A stretch of 64,000 bases of DNA from Cannabis sativa (GCF_029168945.1 NC_083610.1:47513429-47577428), one strand, 5' to 3'; positions 12,234 to 25,080 are shown, counted from the first letter of the stretch. The notes: a model not told the origin generated them from the sequence alone. Translations and numbers: made by a program.

Positions 12234-14125
12234 TGTTGGAATTTATTTTACCAGGATCTTAGATCTACTCACAAGTATGTTTATTAACATCCTAAATATG
12301 AACTTTCTAAAACGATAAATTAAACACATATAAAGTATTAGAAACCTTACATTGGGTGCAGCGGAATATAATGACTCCTTCCGTTCAGATATCTAGCCCT
12401 TGATTCCTTTCTGTAGCAGAGCATTATCAATATCTGAACCTGGATCTCTTTCTCTGAATCTTTGATGCTGAAACTCCTTTCGTCGATGATCTTTCTTCAC
12501 GATCTTCCTCACTATGATCGAGGGTATCACTGATGTGTGTGGGCACTACTCATACACTAAGGATTTCGAAATTATCAAGGAAGAAGAGAAATAGTGGTCA
12601 TCTAAAGATATGGAGAGAGAAGGCTCAATTTTTCGAATAGAAAAAGTCAAGAAAAGTGTAATTTTCCCCGAAGCCTTCACTATCTATTTATAAGCATTCC
12701 TACTAGGTTAGATTTGAATTATATGGCATTAAAATAATGAAAAAATCAGTTTAAATTTCCTACAAAAGTGGCTGGCCCTAAACTTAGTGGATTGGGCCTT
12801 GCTTTTTGCAATTTTGCAATTTTAACACATTTTGTATCTGATTTTCTCAAAAATGCCAATTTCCTAATTCAACCATTTAAATGCCAATTCTAACTATTTA
12901 ATAACTATAAATAATTATTAAATAATATTGTCATTTATCATATTTATTAATTGAACCATACAAAGTATCATAATTAACAAATATGCCCCTATAAACTCTT
13001 TCTTTACAATTTCGCCCTTACTTAGTGAAAAATTCACAAATAGACATAGTCTAATTTGAGAATTATAATTGATTAATCAAAACCAATTACATGAGTCTTA
13101 CAAGCAATATTATCTCAACTAGTGGGGGGACCATGGGTCTATATAACCGAGCTTCCAATAAGTAGATCAAGAATTTAGCACTAAAATTCACTAACTTATT
13201 AATTCTTCGTTGAATCCACGCATAGAACTTAGAATTGCACTCTCAGTATATAGAATGCTCTATATGTTCCACCATATAGACACATCATTAGTTATCCATT
13301 GTTACAATCCTAATGTGATCAATGATCCTCTATATGAATGATCTACACTGTAAAGGGATTAAATTACCGTTACACCCTACAATGTATTTATTCCTTAAAA
13401 CACTTGACCCCGTATAAATGATATTTCAGCTAATGTGAAATGAGTACTCCACCATTTATGTTCGTTTGGTCAAGCTCGAAGGAGATCATCCTTTGCTTAC
13501 TATTTGCCAGATAGAAGCTATAGATTCCATGTTTATGCTAGCGCTCCCACTCAATTGCACTACCGTGTTCCCAAAATGTACGTATCACCCTGACCTAAAA
13601 GTAGGCTTAACTAACAAATCAAAGAACACGAATAGCCTTTCAAGATTGAGCCTAATCATATCAGGATTAAGATCATTTGATCTAGGATCAACTAGGCGAT
13701 ATTGACTTGAATAGATATTACGGTAAGTTTAATAAATCTAAGTCAAAGTTCAATATCGGTCCCTTCCGATGCATACTCCATGCATCCAACCTGAGCTTTA
13801 CTTTAACCAATGCTCTGGAAAGAACATAGCACTTCTCCAAATGCAAGTAAACTCTTGTTGTAGATTATCATATCGCAAAACCCCCGTGTCTGATAAATCT
13901 AGGAAACTTTATTCACATAGTCATGTTTACTTTCCAATGTGTTGACGGCACAATAAACAGGATCAAGTATGTGAAAAGGGTTTCAAATGAATTTATACAT
14001 TATGTACATATAATCATGAAATAAATCATGTGAACCATGCAACATTAAATGTTATTTCTGATCTATATTAATAAACAAATCTGATTATATTGAAATGAGT
14101 TTTATTTAGGGCATAAAACCCAACA
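12234..14125 (-). repeat. 5' LTR of nested copia element
   Basis: 1892 bp, partner of 3953-5845. The TATA box on the minus strand is at 12685-12692. The 79-codon frame at 13466-13705 is antisense to the LTR and recurs in other copies only because the LTR is repeated. Confidence 0.93.
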
Positions 14126-14130
14126 CATAA
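14126..14130. repeat. Target-site duplication CATAA (right) of nested copia element
   Basis: Second copy of CATAA, directly after the CA end of the right copia LTR. Confidence 0.92.
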
Positions 14131-17100
14131 TGCATCAATGAGTCTTAGGGACCAATCTTTCCTAGTGGGGTTGACAGTTTTCTCTAGGATGTGCTTAATC
14201 TCCCTATTTGATATCTCAACTTGGCCACTAGTTTGTGGGTGATAAGGTGTAGTGACTTTATGTGTAATGCCATATTGTTTCATTAAATGTTCAAAAGGCC
14301 TATTACAAAAGTGTGTACCATTATCACTAATGATCGCCCGTGGTGAACCAAATCGTGAGAAAATATTTTCTTTCAAAAACTTAAGCACAACTTTATGGTC
14401 ATTAGTGTGACATGCAATAGCTTCTACCCATTTAGACACATAATCAACACCAACAAGAATGTATAAATTACCAAAAGAATTAGGAAATGGACCCATAAAA
14501 TCAATGCCCCAAACATCAAATATTTCAACAATAAGAATAGGATTCAAAGGCATCATGTTTCTCCTAGTTACACTTCCTAATTTTTGGCAACGCTCACAAG
14601 ATTTACAATGCATATAAGTGTCATGAAAAATAGTAGGCCAATAAAATCCACATTGTAAAATTTTCAAAGCAGTTTTCTTACCACTAAAATGTCCACCACA
14701 TGCATGATCATGACAAAAAGATATGATTTTAGATTGATCACAATTTGGAATGCATCTTCTTATTATTTGATCGGGGCAATATTTAAACAAATAAGGATCA
14801 TCCCACATGAAATTTTTCACTTCAGCATAAAATTTAGATTTATCTTGTTTAGACCAATGAGAAGGAATTTCACCAGTGACCAAATAATTGACAATATCAG
14901 CATACCAAGGAAAAGAAGATACATGCATGAGTTGTTCATCAGGAAAAGTTTCAATGATAGTGGTGGAATCATGATTAAGTTCAACAACAATTCTAGACAA
15001 ATGATCAGCTACAACATTTTCAGAACCTTTTTTATCACGTATCTCTAAATCAAATTCTTGTAAAAGCAAGATCCAACGAATTAAACGAGATTTAGCATCT
15101 TTTTTCGACAAGAGATATTTCAATGCAGCATGATCAGAATAGACAATTATTTTAGATCCTAACAAATAAGACCTAAACTTCTCTAATGCAAACACAACAG
15201 CAAGCAATTCTTTTTCAGTTGTAGTGTAATTCAATTGAGCTTCATTTAAAGTTTTGCTAGCATAGTATATTACATGAGGTAACTTGTTAATTCTTTGTCC
15301 TAAAACAGCACCAATTGCATAATCAGAAGCATCACACATTATTTCAAAAGGAACGTTCCAATCGGGAGGGCGAATAATAGGTGCACTAGTCAAAAGGGAT
15401 TTCAATTTTTCAAAGGCAGCATGGCATTCATTATCAAAGACAAAAGCATTTTCTTTTCCAAGTAAATGACATAAAGGGCGTGAAATTTTGCTAAAGTCTT
15501 TTATGAATCTTCTATAAAAACCGGCATGGCCTAAGAATGATCTAATTTCTTTTACTGTCTTAGGTGGAGGAAGTTTTGAAATAAGATCTACTTTTGCTTT
15601 ATCAACTTCTATTCCTTGAGATGAAATCACATGACCTAAGACAATTCCCTTTTTAACCATGAAATGACATTTTTCCCAATTAAGAACTAAATTCATTTCT
15701 TTGCAACGAATTAAAACAAGAGAAAGATGGTGCAAACAATCATCAAAAGAATTTCCAAACACAGAAAAATCATCCATAAACACTTCAAGATTTCTTTCAA
15801 CCATATCAGAAAATATTGCAATCATACATCTTTGAAATGTTGCAGGAGCATTACAAAGACCAAAAGGCATGCGACGATATGCAAAGGTTCCAAAAGGGCA
15901 AGTAAAGGTAGTCTTTTCTTGATCTTCGGGGGCAATGGGGATTTGGTTATATCCCGAGTACCCATCAAGAAAGCAATAGTAAGCATGGCCAGCTAATCGT
16001 TCAAGCATTTGGTCAATGAAGGGTAATGGGAAGTGGTCTTTCCTAGTGACACTATTCAACTTTCTATAGTCTATACACACTCTCCACCCAGTTTGGACTC
16101 TAGTAGGGATTAACTCATTTTGTTCATTTTTAACAACAGTGATCCCAGACTTTTTTGGAACAACTTGAACTAGACTAACCCATGGACTGTCAGAAATAGG
16201 GTAAATGATCCCTACATCTAACATTTTAATTACATCATCTCTTACTACCTCTTTCATGTTTGGATTTAATCTTCTTTGACTTTCTCGGGAGGGCTTAGCA
16301 TTTTCTTCTAAATGAATTCTATGCATGCACACAGCAGGGCTAATTCCCTTAATGTCTCCCATGGTCCAACCTATGGCCTTTTTATGTTTTCTAAGGATAT
16401 CTAACAATTTTGTTTCTTGTTTTTCATCTAAATCAGATGCAATGATAACAGGATAGGTGTTAGACTCTCCTAGAAATGCATATTTCAAAGTGTCGGGCAA
16501 AGGTTTGAGATCTAACTTTGGTGGTTCAGGAGTTGACTCAACATGCTCTAATGGAACACATGGTTCAATTTTGGCTTTCCATTTTTCAGTATCCATTAGT
16601 GGGGTAGACTCAAGCAAAGAATTGACATCATGAATAAAATCATCAACATTTAAGCACATTCCAAACATTTTTGCATAAGTTTCAAAAGATTCATTCATGT
16701 CCATTTCAAACATATTTTCCGTGTTAATCATGTTTACTTCATGTATTTCCTCACACTCAACAGATTTAGCAACATTAAAAACATTCAATTCAACAGTCAT
16801 GTTTCCAAAAGATAATTTCAATACACCATTACGACAGTTGATAATTGCATTAGATGTAGCTAAAAATGGTCTACCTAAAATGATAGGTATTTGAGCATGA
16901 GCATTTTCAACAGGTTGAGTATCAAGAACAATGAAATCAACAGGAAAATAGAACTTATCCACTTTAATTAAAACATCTTCTATAATACCTCTAGGAATTT
17001 TCACAGAACGATCAGCTAATTGAAGTGTTATAGAAGTTGGTTTTAATTCTCCTAGACCAAGTTGCTTATAAACAGAATAAGGCAATAAATTCACACTAGC

Positions 17101-18837
17101 TCCTAAATCAAGTAAAGCTTTGTTAATAAAATGATCACCAATGATGCATGAAATTGTTGGACAACCAGGATCTTTATATTTCACAAGGCTTTTATATTGA
17201 ATTATGGAGCTAACTTGTTCAGTTAAAAATGCCTTTTTTGGAACATTAGTGTTTCTTTTAACAGTGCAAAGGTCTTTCAAGAATTTGGAGTAGGCAGGAA
17301 TTTGTTTAATGGCATCTAAGAATGGGATGTTGATACTTACTTGTTTAAACACTTCTAAGATGTCACTATATTGGTTGCCTTTTTTGAGTGGAAGTAATCT
17401 TTGTGGAAAAGGAGCTTTTGGAATGGAAGGAAGAATTTGATCATTATCTTTTGACAAGTCATTTGTGTTGGAACTTTGGCTTTGGTCTTTTTCAACTTGA
17501 GGTGTGTAATCGGGTTTGGCAATTTGTTTTCCGGACCTAAGTGTTGAAATCGACTTGGCTTCTTCTTTATGACTTGGGACTCCTACTTCATATTGGCCTT
17601 TAGGATTTGGGATGGGTTGGCTAGGAAATCTCCCTTTTTCTCTCTCAGTTACGGCATTGGCAAGTTGACCCAATTGTGTCTCAAGTTTGGCAATGGATTG
17701 AGACTGATTTTGCATGATTTGTTGGGTGGATTGCATGAATTGTTGTAAAGTGTCTTCTAAGGAAGGCTTTCTTTGTGGAGGGTAAGGTTGACTTGGTTGG
17801 GCATGATTCGGATTTGGCATGTTGAATTGGTTTCCTTGGTTCATTTGTGGTTGGTTTTGTCTCCATGAAAAATTTGGATGGTTTCTCCAATTAGGATTGT
17901 ATGTGTTAGAAAATGGGCTATCATTTGGTTTACCATATGAATGTAATGCATTAGCCTCTTCGGAAAATGTTTCAAGAAAAGAAGGACATGATTGATCATT
18001 ATGACAAGCACTAGCAAAAACCTCTTTTTTAGGTTGAACATGAGAATTCATAGTTTGACTTATGACTAAGGCTTCTACTTTTCTTGCTAATTTTTCAAAA
18101 GATGTTCTCAAATCAGTTTCTTCTTTAATTTCATATTTCCCTCCTCTTTTAGGTGAATTATTTGCTCTAGACCTAGGCTCAGAATAATTCCATTGTTGTG
18201 AATTAACAGATAATTCTTCAAGAGCTTCCCAAGCCTCTTGCCCTTGTAATTTCAAAAATTTTCCAGTATGCATAGATTGAATCATTTGTCGGTTTGAAGG
18301 GGTTAAACCATCATAAAAATATTTTACAAGTCTCCATTTTTCAAAACCATGGTGGGGGCATTTTAATAATAAATCTTTAAATCTTTCCCAACATTCATAA
18401 AATTCTTCATTATCTTTTTGATAAAATTCGGAAATTTCTCTTCTTAAATTATCAGTTTTGGACATGGGGAAAAATTTGGCAAGAAATTTATTAAAAAGTT
18501 GATCCCAAGTTGTTATGGTTCCGGTTGGAAGTGAGTTTAACCAAGCTTTGGCTTTATCTTTTAAAGAAAAAGGAAACAACCTAAGCTTAACCGATTCATC
18601 CGAAAAATTTTGAAAACGAAAAGTTGAGCAAATTTCTAAGAAATCTTTTACATGCATATAAGGATCTTCTCTTTCTAAACCATAAAAAGAAGGCAACAAT
18701 TGAATGATTGATGGTTTAAGTTCAAAATGAGTGGCATTAGTAGTAGGCAAAACAATGCATGATGGAGCATTAGATGAAATAGGTGAAAAATATTCAAGTA
18801 GTGTTTTTTCTTGCGCAATATTAGGTTCTTGTTCCAT
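14126..18837 (-). CDS. Athila gag-pol polyprotein, 5' part up to copia insertion
   Basis: One uninterrupted minus-strand frame encodes gag, protease, reverse transcriptase, RNase H and most of integrase. The open frame reaches back to 18942; the ATG at 18837 (MEQEPN) is the likelier start because the upstream codons look like leader. Counting from 18942: gag core about 95-250; protease with DLGAS at 612-616 and a ILGRPFL block near 688; RT with FMDD at 1055-1058; RNase H with DASD near 1204; integrase His/Cys finger about 1411-1452 and D,D,E near 1481, 1540 and 1576. The protein would package element RNA, reverse transcribe it and integrate the DNA. The frame runs into copia LTR sequence after the DAL motif and stops at 14068, so the integrase C-terminus is lost. 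There are no other stops or frameshifts, which fits a young copy. Confidence 0.93.
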
Positions 18838-19573
18838 TATGCTTAATTTTTCAAAAACACTTTCAATTTCACCTAAAGTTACTACTCTTTTTACCAAACG
18901 ATTTTTAGAATCACGTTGCCAATGATGCATGCAATGTAACAAATTTCACAAAGAAACACAAATAACACACAATAATCTCAAGAAGACAAATTTCTGATGT
19001 GGAAGATCAGTTATAAACCGCAACCACAGAGCATACTTATAACACAAAGAGATTATGATTTTTTTGTAAATTTTTAATTTTTCAATTTTTTTTTGGTTTG
19101 ACTTGTTCCCAGGCCTATTTGATTCCACTTACTCACGACTTAATAACAACTCCCCGGGGTTAATTATTAAGTGTGGATGGGAACTTTGCCAAATTTCCTT
19201 TAAGCAAAAATTGCTTATGTTGAAAGAACAAGCTTTGTTTTTAATTTTTTTTTTCAAGTATTTTCTTAAGCAAAGTAAATAAGATTACAACTAAATAAAT
19301 ACAATAAAAAATGACAATAATAATGATAGATAGTTATATTAAAGTTAGGAGGCACAAGATGCCATCAACTACCAATAAATATGTATATATAGTATAATAT
19401 ATAATATATAATATATAACAATATATATGTATAACTTCCCTTTTTTTTTCAACTTTTTTTTTTCGATATATTTTTTTTAACTTTTTTTTTTTGACGAAAA
19501 TGAGAAAATAAAAAAAAATAACTAGTAGAAGAGTATTACTTACCTTGTAGAAAGATCGTTTCTTTCTAGCAAC
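18838..19573 (-). other. Athila 5' leader
   Basis: Region between priming site and gag start on the minus strand. It contains long A/T runs and a TA-rich block (about 19380-19430). No supported gene. Confidence 0.6.
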
Positions 19574-19591
19574 TCCCCGGCAACGGCGCCA
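19574..19591 (-). other. Primer binding site, tRNA-Asp
   Basis: The plus strand reads tccccggcaacggcgcca, identical to the 3' end of plant tRNA-Asp including CCA. The minus-strand copy TGGCGCCGTTGCC... follows the 5' LTR after a few bases. tRNA-Asp priming is known for Athila elements. Confidence 0.9.
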
Positions 19592-19597
19592 AAAACT

Positions 19598-21526
19598 TGT
19601 TGTCCTCAAAAGTGAGTGTTTTAATATTTATACTCGCAAGTGCACGAATCGTTTCGGAATATAGTGTTCATGTAAGTGCAAGGTCGAACCCATGGGAGTT
19701 GACTAACATCAAAAGAAACTATTTCAAACAAAATAAGAATATTCTAACCTAGCTCCAAATATTTGATGGGATTTTAGTTTTGCAAAATAAAATAAAAGAC
19801 AAGCAACTAAAATACTTAAGATTAAAGATGAGTGAGTATGAAAATGATTTTCAAATAAGATGTGTAAAATAAGATTATTAAGATATTAGAATCCACAAAA
19901 TGCAAGTTCAATAATATTTATAAGTATATTGATTCCCAAGTTTTAGATATAGTTGAAATAAATCTCACCATATTTTCCAAAATATATTTTTCATTTAAGT
20001 ACAAGTTATTTTCAAAAAGGTAGGATTTTTCTTCACTTATAAAATGTATAATTTCTAAGTATTAAATGTGTTACAATTTAATGAAACTACACAAAATCAA
20101 AGAAACTATGTTTAGGCAAAATATAACACTTATATTCTAAGAATTAGATGTAAACAATTTAATGAAAGACATTTAATCAAAGAGTATTATATTTTTGCAT
20201 AATGAAGAACTAAGTAGAAATATGCTTTAACAATCAAAAATACATGATATTGAAGATGAAAAAGACATATTTTTGATAGAAAAATCCATAAACTTTATAG
20301 CACAAATGGGAAATCAACATACAAACATAAACACTATCTAGTTACATTTTGCTTCATCATCATCTTAATAATCTTGAAAAAAGATTAGAAGCTCATAACT
20401 AGATAAAAATTACAAAAGATAAACATACTTGACATGCTCTTCAAAGTGTAAAAATGGTAGAAAGAAAATGGTAAAAATGAAGAGTGTGGAATGGAGAAGT
20501 GTTTTGGGTTGAAGAGGTGTTTAGGAGGGTGAAGAGATGTGTTTTGAAATGGTCTTCCAACACCATATTTATAGGCAAAATTAGAGAATTAAATTAATCA
20601 AAATAAATAAATAAAATGATTAATTTAATTAGTGTTGGGAAGAGAATGGATAAATAGAGTATGTGTAAGAGTATTGGAAAAAATAAATGTTTTGTAAGGA
20701 TGTAAAAGTAGTGAAAGGATAGGGTAAAAAATAAAATAGGAATGTTTATTTAGGTGAAATAAATTGGGAAGAGTAAATAGAGTATTTATGTGTAATATGT
20801 GGGAGAAAATGCAATTTTTGGTGTTTGTGAATATAATTTTGGGATAAAATAAATCAATTAACACTTCATTTCTTTCTTCTTCTTTTTCTTCAGCAGGTGC
20901 CACTTGGCGCGAGCTGGTTCGTTGGGAAGGAGCTGACGTGCGTGAGGTGGCGTGCGCTGGTTGGTTGGGCGCTGACGAGGTGGTGCCAGCTGGGAAGGAG
21001 GCAGCTGCTGGGCGCACGCGTGGCAGGTCGTGATTGGAGCTGAAGCTGATTCGTGGGGCCCGCGTGGAAGAAAAGCAGCAGGAGAAAACACATTGTCACT
21101 CTCGGCTGTCTGGGGTGTGCCTCACGCACGCTTCTGGGCCTTTGGATCTTCACACGGACGGCTTCGATTGGAGCTTGCAGTTGACCGAGAGTGGGTCTCT
21201 TCTTGGTCAAATCTGATATTCTTTTACAATTTGTATTTTTGACCCCACTTCTTCAAACTTTCTTCAATTTAATCCTAATTTTCACCACCAATTACACCTA
21301 AAAATACATAAAAAAAATTAGAAACTAAAATAAAGTAAAAAAATAATTACCACATAACATATTATCACAAATTAATTATAAAAACACACAAAAACATATA
21401 AAATTACAATAAGGCTAATAAATTCAAAAATAGTTCAAAACTTAATAAATTAATTAAAAACTTAAGAACTAAACCAATTTTTAGTAAAAAAAATGTGAAA
21501 AATAACTCTAATTTCTAGAGTTATCA
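19598..21526 (-). repeat. 5' LTR of Athila element
   Basis: 1929 bp, almost identical to 659-2586, with the priming site beside it. It drives the minus-strand genomic transcript. Confidence 0.95.
20566..20573 (-). promoter_or_regulatory. TATA box of Athila 5' LTR
   Basis: TATAAATA on the minus strand about 950 bp inside the LTR; probable promoter of the element's gag-pol transcript. Confidence 0.6.
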
Positions 21527-21531
21527 AATAC
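21527..21531. repeat. Target-site duplication AATAC (right) of Athila element
   Basis: Direct repeat of 654-658, immediately following the LTR end. Confidence 0.9.
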
Positions 21532-21804
21532 CGGCGGAACCCGCCGGCAATAATCCGCCGGAATTAGTCTTTTCAAAATTTGGGCGGTAAAAATCCCGCC
21601 TAAACTATTAGAGGCGGATTTTCCGCCGATAATACTAAAGTTCCGTCGGGAATACTAAATTTAAATAAATATTTAATTAATTTTTAATTATTCAAAAGTA
21701 ATACCGGCGGAATGCCTTTTCCGTCGGTAATAACCCCATTAATACCGGCAGTTTGGCTCCGCCGGTATTACTTCCGCCGGTACTGAGTAAAAATGTTGTA
21801 GTGT
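21532..21804. mobile_element. Right end of CACTA-like element with CCGGCGG subterminal repeats
   Basis: At least eight copies of CCGGCGG/CCGCCGG-like motifs in both orientations are followed by a terminus reading ATGTTGTAGTG, the inverse of CACTACAACAT. CACTA-family elements carry such CACTA termini and short inverted subterminal repeats that bind transposase. The other terminus lies left of the window, so the 3-bp target duplication cannot be checked. Confidence 0.6.
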
Positions 21805-22245
21805 GGACAAAGCCACTCTTGACTGAAGATTTGCTTTTCAACTTATGGTGCAATCATTGATTTGAAATACAAATCTAGTTTGAGACCTTTGTATCCAAAT
21901 TACATGCATAGTCCGAGTCTACATACCTTAACACTTCAAGTTTTTTAGTGTTAGAGCAGTAAACTAATCCAAGATTTGAGGTCCTCTTTATGTACATCAT
22001 CATACATTTGACAGCCTCCCAATGTTCTCTTCCTAGTTTACTCATGCACCTGCTGATCACATTCATTTCATGGCACAAATTTGGTCTAGTGCAGATCATA
22101 ATGTACATGATGCTATCCACCACACTACTATATAAAATATTTTTCTTGTATTCTATTTCTTTTGCTATCTTTGGGCTTTGAGTGACAGAGAGTTTGAAAT
22201 GCTGAGCTATTGGAGTTGTTACTGGTTTGACATTATTTTTTAGTA
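21805..22245 (-). pseudogene. Copia RT/RNase H fragment
   Basis: The minus strand reads, from about 22240 downward, a PVTTPIAQHFKLS segment, then VDSIMYIMICTRPNL, REHWEAVKC and YVDSDYACNLD; after one frameshift it continues with an ISWK...QSRVALST stretch. These are the successive motifs at the RT-RNase H junction of copia pol. There is no LTR, gag or integrase next to it, and the fragment ends abruptly at the CACTA-like border at 21804. Confidence 0.8.
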
Positions 22246-22679
22246 TTGTTTTGACTTGTGTAGTTTGGTTTTATTAAAAAAAGTAAAAAAAAATAATAAA
22301 CCAATTTCTGTAGTTACAGTTATGATATCTAGCAAAAGAAAACTCACGACTTTTAATTTTTTTTTTATGGTATTCCTCATTCTTTATAATGATTTATCCC
22401 ATAGTTTTAAAAGAGAAATTTGGTTTAGTATGTTTTAAATGTAAAATATGTTGTGTTAATATACCACAAAATTCGAAATAGTATATATATATACTTTTAA
22501 TATTTTTTCCTCCCAAAAATACTCTTACATTTCAAAAAAACTTCTTTCTCTCACTCTCCAACATTAACCCCGATCCAGAACCCTTACCGTGAACACACAA
22601 ACCCAGAACCCTGGTCGCAAGGCCTCACCATCTTCTTCTCTCACAGCCTCTCTTGTTTTTGGCATTTCTTTCTTCTGGT
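22246..22679. other. Unassigned AT-rich DNA
   Basis: No supported gene or transposon end. Around 22510-22530 a ctcccaaaaatactct phrase is the inverse of agagggtattttggga-like sequence near 23160-23180, hinting at an old inverted-repeat element. Confidence 0.3.
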
Positions 22680-22900
22680 TTACCATTTTTTTTACGATAT
22701 TTTACGATACTTAGCGATGTATATGCAATGATAGAATAAATCTGAGGTTAGGGATGAAGTTTAGCGATGATTTGCGATATTTAGCGATAATATTAGCGAT
22801 GTGTTTCACGATATTGTGAATTGGAGACATTTAGCGATGTATCATGATTTCGCAATGTTTCACGATATTTAGCGATGTTTCGCGACATCGTCAAAAACTA
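22680..22900. repeat. Degenerate short repeats rich in AGCGATG / CGATATTT
   Basis: About a dozen variants of tttagcgatg and (a/g)cgatatt occur in 220 bp at irregular 15-25-bp spacing, unlike the surrounding AT-rich DNA. No frame or known repeat family recognised. Confidence 0.55.
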
Positions 22901-24435
22901 GAAAAAAAATGCAGAAAACAAGCGAGTTGAGAACTCAGATTTTGGGGCTTTGGGTTTCATGATTTCTCTTTGTAGCTTTGCGATATTCTCCTCAGTTTTG
23001 TCCTACGTTTCGTCTTCGGAGTGGGTTTCGCCGGAGGTGGTGCGGTGGTCGCCGGTTTGGTCTGGGTCTAGTTCGGTCTGGTTCTGTGGTCGTGGGTATC
23101 AGTTGGGTTTGGTGAGAGTTAGAGAGAGAGGGAGCGAGGGCCAAGAGAAAGAGGGAAGATATGAGGAGGGTATTTTGGGATTTAATTAATTTTAGAGTAC
23201 TAAATTCCTATGCATTTTAATGTGGCATACTACAAGACCATGAACAATTTTTAAGCATGAATTGTCAAATTTCTCGTTTTAAAAAAAATTCTTAAAAAAC
23301 TGTCATATTTAGTACAATTAAACTGAAGTGTTTTTTAAAATTCTTACAGTTTTATAAAAACACTTTAGTTACTACATAAATACTATCTTAGTGTTATACG
23401 TAATTAATAAGTAGTCCTTTTTGTGTGCATTGGTTTGTTTATGTGGTTGTTGTTACTTGTTTTGTACCATATTTGGTGTTTTGACTAGTTTTTGTGCTTG
23501 GTGTATGCTTGTTCGTACCGTATATAGTGATTTCTCTTGTATGGTGGTTTGTTTAAGGTTTTCTTAGATTCTTCCTAAGAAGGGTGTAAGATAGCAATGA
23601 CATCCTCAACGTCAGCTCCAGAAATATCAAAAATAAGTTTTAAGTGTATTTTCTCACTCACTTGGTTTTTCAAGGATCATGGATTTTAAGGAAAAAAGTT
23701 TTATTACAACTCATTTTCTTAAATTAGTATAATGTGTGGTAGAAGTGACTGTGAGACTTCTAAGATAAGTTATTTTGCTTAATAACAATTATAATTTGGA
23801 GTGCTTTTCTAGCACAGGAATTTAAATTCCTTTTTTAATGAATATTATCATTAAGTAGAGTGTTACATTAATTAAATTTTATATATTTTTATAGATGTGA
23901 TTGTTGCTTTTCTCACTTGATTATTAAAGTATTCAAGGAGCTTGAACCGTTGATCTCAAAAGATAAGTTATAATTATCACATTAGATAATTTTAGTTTTA
24001 TTATTCTTCTTATTTTGATACTAATATTTTCTTTATTTGTAGATTTTTTAGTAGGATAGACACACATTTAGAGATTTCTTTTCTGATATTAAAATTTCAT
24101 TGTCTAGCTTCTGGGGGACATCTATTTCTCATGTCAGTTGCAACGTTAATGTTGCAATCCATAGATTGATTTAGCATGCCCTTAGAATAGACAGTAGACT
24201 TTTTTGGATAGAAAGAATTTCTTTACTTTGTCTCTCGACGTTCTTTTCTCTAACCTACAACGGTTACCCTTAGAAAAAGAAAATGCATGCCATATATATT
24301 AAGATTTTTATTTTTTCCCAATATTTTTATAAATAGCCCATATATATTTATATATATATAGAAATTTCACAATGGTTACATTAAATATATAACCGTCATT
24401 GAATTACTATTGAATGACAATATTAGCCAATATAT
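22901..24435. other. Intergenic DNA, no gene seen
   Basis: A 79-codon frame at 22950-23189 in a GC-richer patch has no recognisable motif. The rest is AT-rich without repeats that I can define. Confidence 0.4.
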
Positions 24436-24440
24436 ATTGT
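24436..24440. repeat. Target-site duplication ATTGT (left)
   Basis: ATTGT flanks the short-LTR copia element here and again at 31956-31960. Confidence 0.85.
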
Positions 24441-24682
24441 TGTTATAAAATAATATAAAGTAGATGAGAAGAAAGAAGAAGAAGATGAAGAGAGCAAAAG
24501 AAATTGAATGAGAATTTCTGAGTTGTTTATTCCAATGGGATGAACCCCTATTTATACAAATACAAGAGTCAAATATTAAGAAACTAAGAAACAGGGAAAC
24601 TAAGAAAAGAGGAATGTTGATTACAATTAATAGTAATAAATAAAAGATTTGGACATCCACATAATTATTATTATTTATAACA
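24441..24682 (-). repeat. 3' LTR of short-LTR copia element
   Basis: 242 bp, TG...CA. It is followed on the plus strand by ctcccccttgg, i.e. purine tract CCAAGGGGGAG on the minus strand. Confidence 0.9.
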
Positions 24683-24782
24683 CTCCCCCTTGGATATCCA
24701 TGATAACTGCCTTATTAAAAATCTTGTTGAAAACTTGATCAAAAGAAAAGGAGTATAGTGTAAACTAACTTCCCCTCATTTA

Positions 24783-25080
24783 GGCATTCGTAGAGAGATC
24801 TTCTAATTGATGAATTTCGATCTTGTCTACCGTCTTCTCAAATGTTGATGTTGGTAATAACTTTGTGAATAAGTTTGCAAGATTGACACTTGATTGAATT
24901 TGTTGAACACCAATATTCATTTTCTTGAAATGTATAAAGAAGAATTTGGTGAAATGTGTTCTAACTCTATCTCCTTCAATGTACCCTCCTTTTAGTTGAG
25001 CGATGCAAGCAGTATTATCTTCATAGAGAACTGTTTGTGTTGATACTTCTTTATAGAGTGCAATCCATATGTTTCCCGAA
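24783..25080 (-). pseudogene. Copia RNase H C-terminal remnant
   Basis: Minus-strand translation with stops and frameshifts gives TVLYEDNTACIAQLKGGYI, then a HFTKFFF stretch, VQQIQSSVNLANLFTK and LPTSTFEK. This is the ordered C-terminal signature of copia RNase H (DN-ACI, H-PKFF, NLAD-FTK, LPT-TF). It ends close to where the pol stop should be. Non-functional. Confidence 0.8.

Larger units (their letters stand above)
3953..14125 (-). mobile_element. Copia-type LTR retrotransposon without coding capacity, nested in Athila integrase
   Basis: LTRs at 3953-5845 and 12234-14125 share TG...CA ends, and the CATAA duplication is perfect. The priming site next to the right LTR resembles the initiator tRNA-Met type, and a purine tract lies next to the left LTR, so the element runs on the minus strand. 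The 6.4-kb interior has no long frame. Only a decayed copia RT/RNase H stretch near 6360-6480 is recognisable. It is therefore a non-autonomous (LARD-like) or badly decayed element. Copies of the same LTR family occur at 58557-60455, 62206-63229 and 63230-64000. Confidence 0.9.
659..21526 (-). mobile_element. Athila-type Ty3/gypsy retrotransposon, minus strand, with nested copia insert
   Basis: Two near-identical 1.93-kb LTRs, a tRNA-Asp priming site, a purine tract, a gag-pol frame on the minus strand and a 5-bp target duplication define a complete element. Without the nested insert (3953-14125 plus one CATAA copy) it is about 10.7 kb. Athila assignment rests on the protein: gag, DLGAS protease, FMDD reverse transcriptase and integrase fused in one frame, plus the tRNA-Asp primer, as known for that lineage. 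I see no env-like frame in the 0.8 kb between pol and the 3' LTR. By eye the LTRs differ at only two places (one indel near 875/19815, one substitution near 1871/20811), so the insertion looks recent. Confidence 0.93.

Noticed and set aside
19574..19591. tRNA-Asp gene
   Set aside because: Only 18 bases match the tRNA 3' end; it is the retrotransposon priming site, not a gene.
22950..23189. 79-codon frame in a GC-richer patch
   Set aside because: No domain, signal peptide evidence is weak, and there is no splice or promoter context to support a gene.
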